Shown here piece after piece: positions 17,835 to 18,142 of a stretch of DNA of 18,142 nt (its first letter is position 1; every line of letters starts with the position of its first letter). Source of the DNA: Leucocoprinus leucothites (taxonomy: Eukaryota; Basidiomycota; Agaricomycetes; Agaricales; Agaricaceae); the NCBI GenBank assembly GCA_013368445.1, contig JAACJO010000091.1, positions 1 to 18,142 on the forward strand, in the 5' to 3' direction. Position numbers and translations under genes: made by a program. The notes beneath the pieces are model-generated. The model was not told where the DNA came from. It did no database searches and saw only the letters and a list, made by a program, of their open reading frames with translations.

Positions 17835-18142
17835 TTAACCGCCGTGCTCGGGAGCGTTTTCGAGATAAGGATGCCACAAAGTCGGACATGGGTGGATATG
17901 ACACTTGAGCTTGAGTGACTCTCGAGCAACGGCGAGTTCCGGTAGAAGTTTCCCCCCTGGAGTCTTGATTCGTCTTCGTGTTGAGCTGTAGCCTATGTTC
18001 GCTGAGTAACTTGAAGTGAGCGAGATGAGATAGTACATCAATCCGATATAAACCACTATTTCTTTGTCGGCTCCTGAGAGACTTGCAAGGGCTTGATATC
18101 TTTCCGCCTGAAGCCCATCAATTCTCCACCCTGACTCTCGAA
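17835..18142 (-). CDS. Possible partial gene at the right edge
   Basis: A minus-strand frame is open from the window edge to a stop at about 17835. It reads GLQAERYQALASLSGADKEI, then VVYIGLMYYLISLTSSYS and later KTPGGKLLPELAVARESLKL. The first part is helical and charged, followed by a short hydrophobic stretch. No family is recognised, and the start, if real, lies outside the window. A shifted frame (DVLSHLAHFKLLSEH) is equally protein-like over the middle, so the frame is uncertain. Confidence 0.27.
   Translation of the reverse strand, partial: RESGWRIDGLQAERYQALASLSGADKEIVVYIGLMYYLISLTSSYSANIGYSSTRRRIKTPGGKLLPELAVARESLKLKCHIHPCPTLWHPYLENAPEHGG

Overview
The window reads as nuclear DNA of a basidiomycete fungus, most likely an Agaricomycete. 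Genes are cut by many short GT-AG introns (mostly 47-84 nt, some with CTNA-like branch sites). The gene families seen are fungal: an Ole1-type desaturase fused to cytochrome b5, a mitochondrial aconitase with fungal exon structure, an F-box/leucine-rich protein and a NACHT-type NTPase remnant. I cannot name the species.

Layout, left to right. (1) 1-1700: gene-poor DNA with a decayed NACHT/STAND NTPase fragment (about 740-1440, +). (2) 1768-2711: a block of about thirty dispersed copies of the 7-mer AGCGTGA, mostly in one orientation, with inverted copies only at its right end. This is probably the edge or body of an unrecognised mobile element. (3) 2746-2963: an unassigned exon-like fragment. 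(4) 3318-4917 (-): a secreted SMP-30/lactonohydrolase-like protein in seven exons. (5) 5100-7640: mostly non-coding, with a few short coding-like fragments. (6) 7638-9346 (+): acyl-CoA delta-9 desaturase with a C-terminal cytochrome b5 domain and a 12-nt microexon. (7) 9634-11059 (-): F-box/LRR-like protein, convergent with the desaturase. (8) 12110-14113 (+): unassigned coiled-coil protein. (9) 14305-17033 (+): mitochondrial aconitase in eight exons, 191 bp downstream of the coiled-coil gene. (10) 17034-18142: mostly non-coding, with a possible partial gene on the minus strand at the right edge.

The genes do not form one pathway. Aconitase (TCA cycle) and the desaturase (unsaturated fatty acid synthesis) are housekeeping genes that happen to be neighbours.

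An important caveat: every multi-exon gene here, including aconitase and the desaturase, needs several single-base frame corrections although its residues and splice sites are otherwise intact. The simplest explanation is residual indel error in the sequence (an unpolished long-read assembly would do this), not mass pseudogenisation. Coordinates are therefore gene spans, and no clean conceptual translation can be taken directly from the window. I found no rRNA, tRNA, CRISPR array or convincing prokaryotic feature. The only candidate for something undescribed is the AGCGTGA array.
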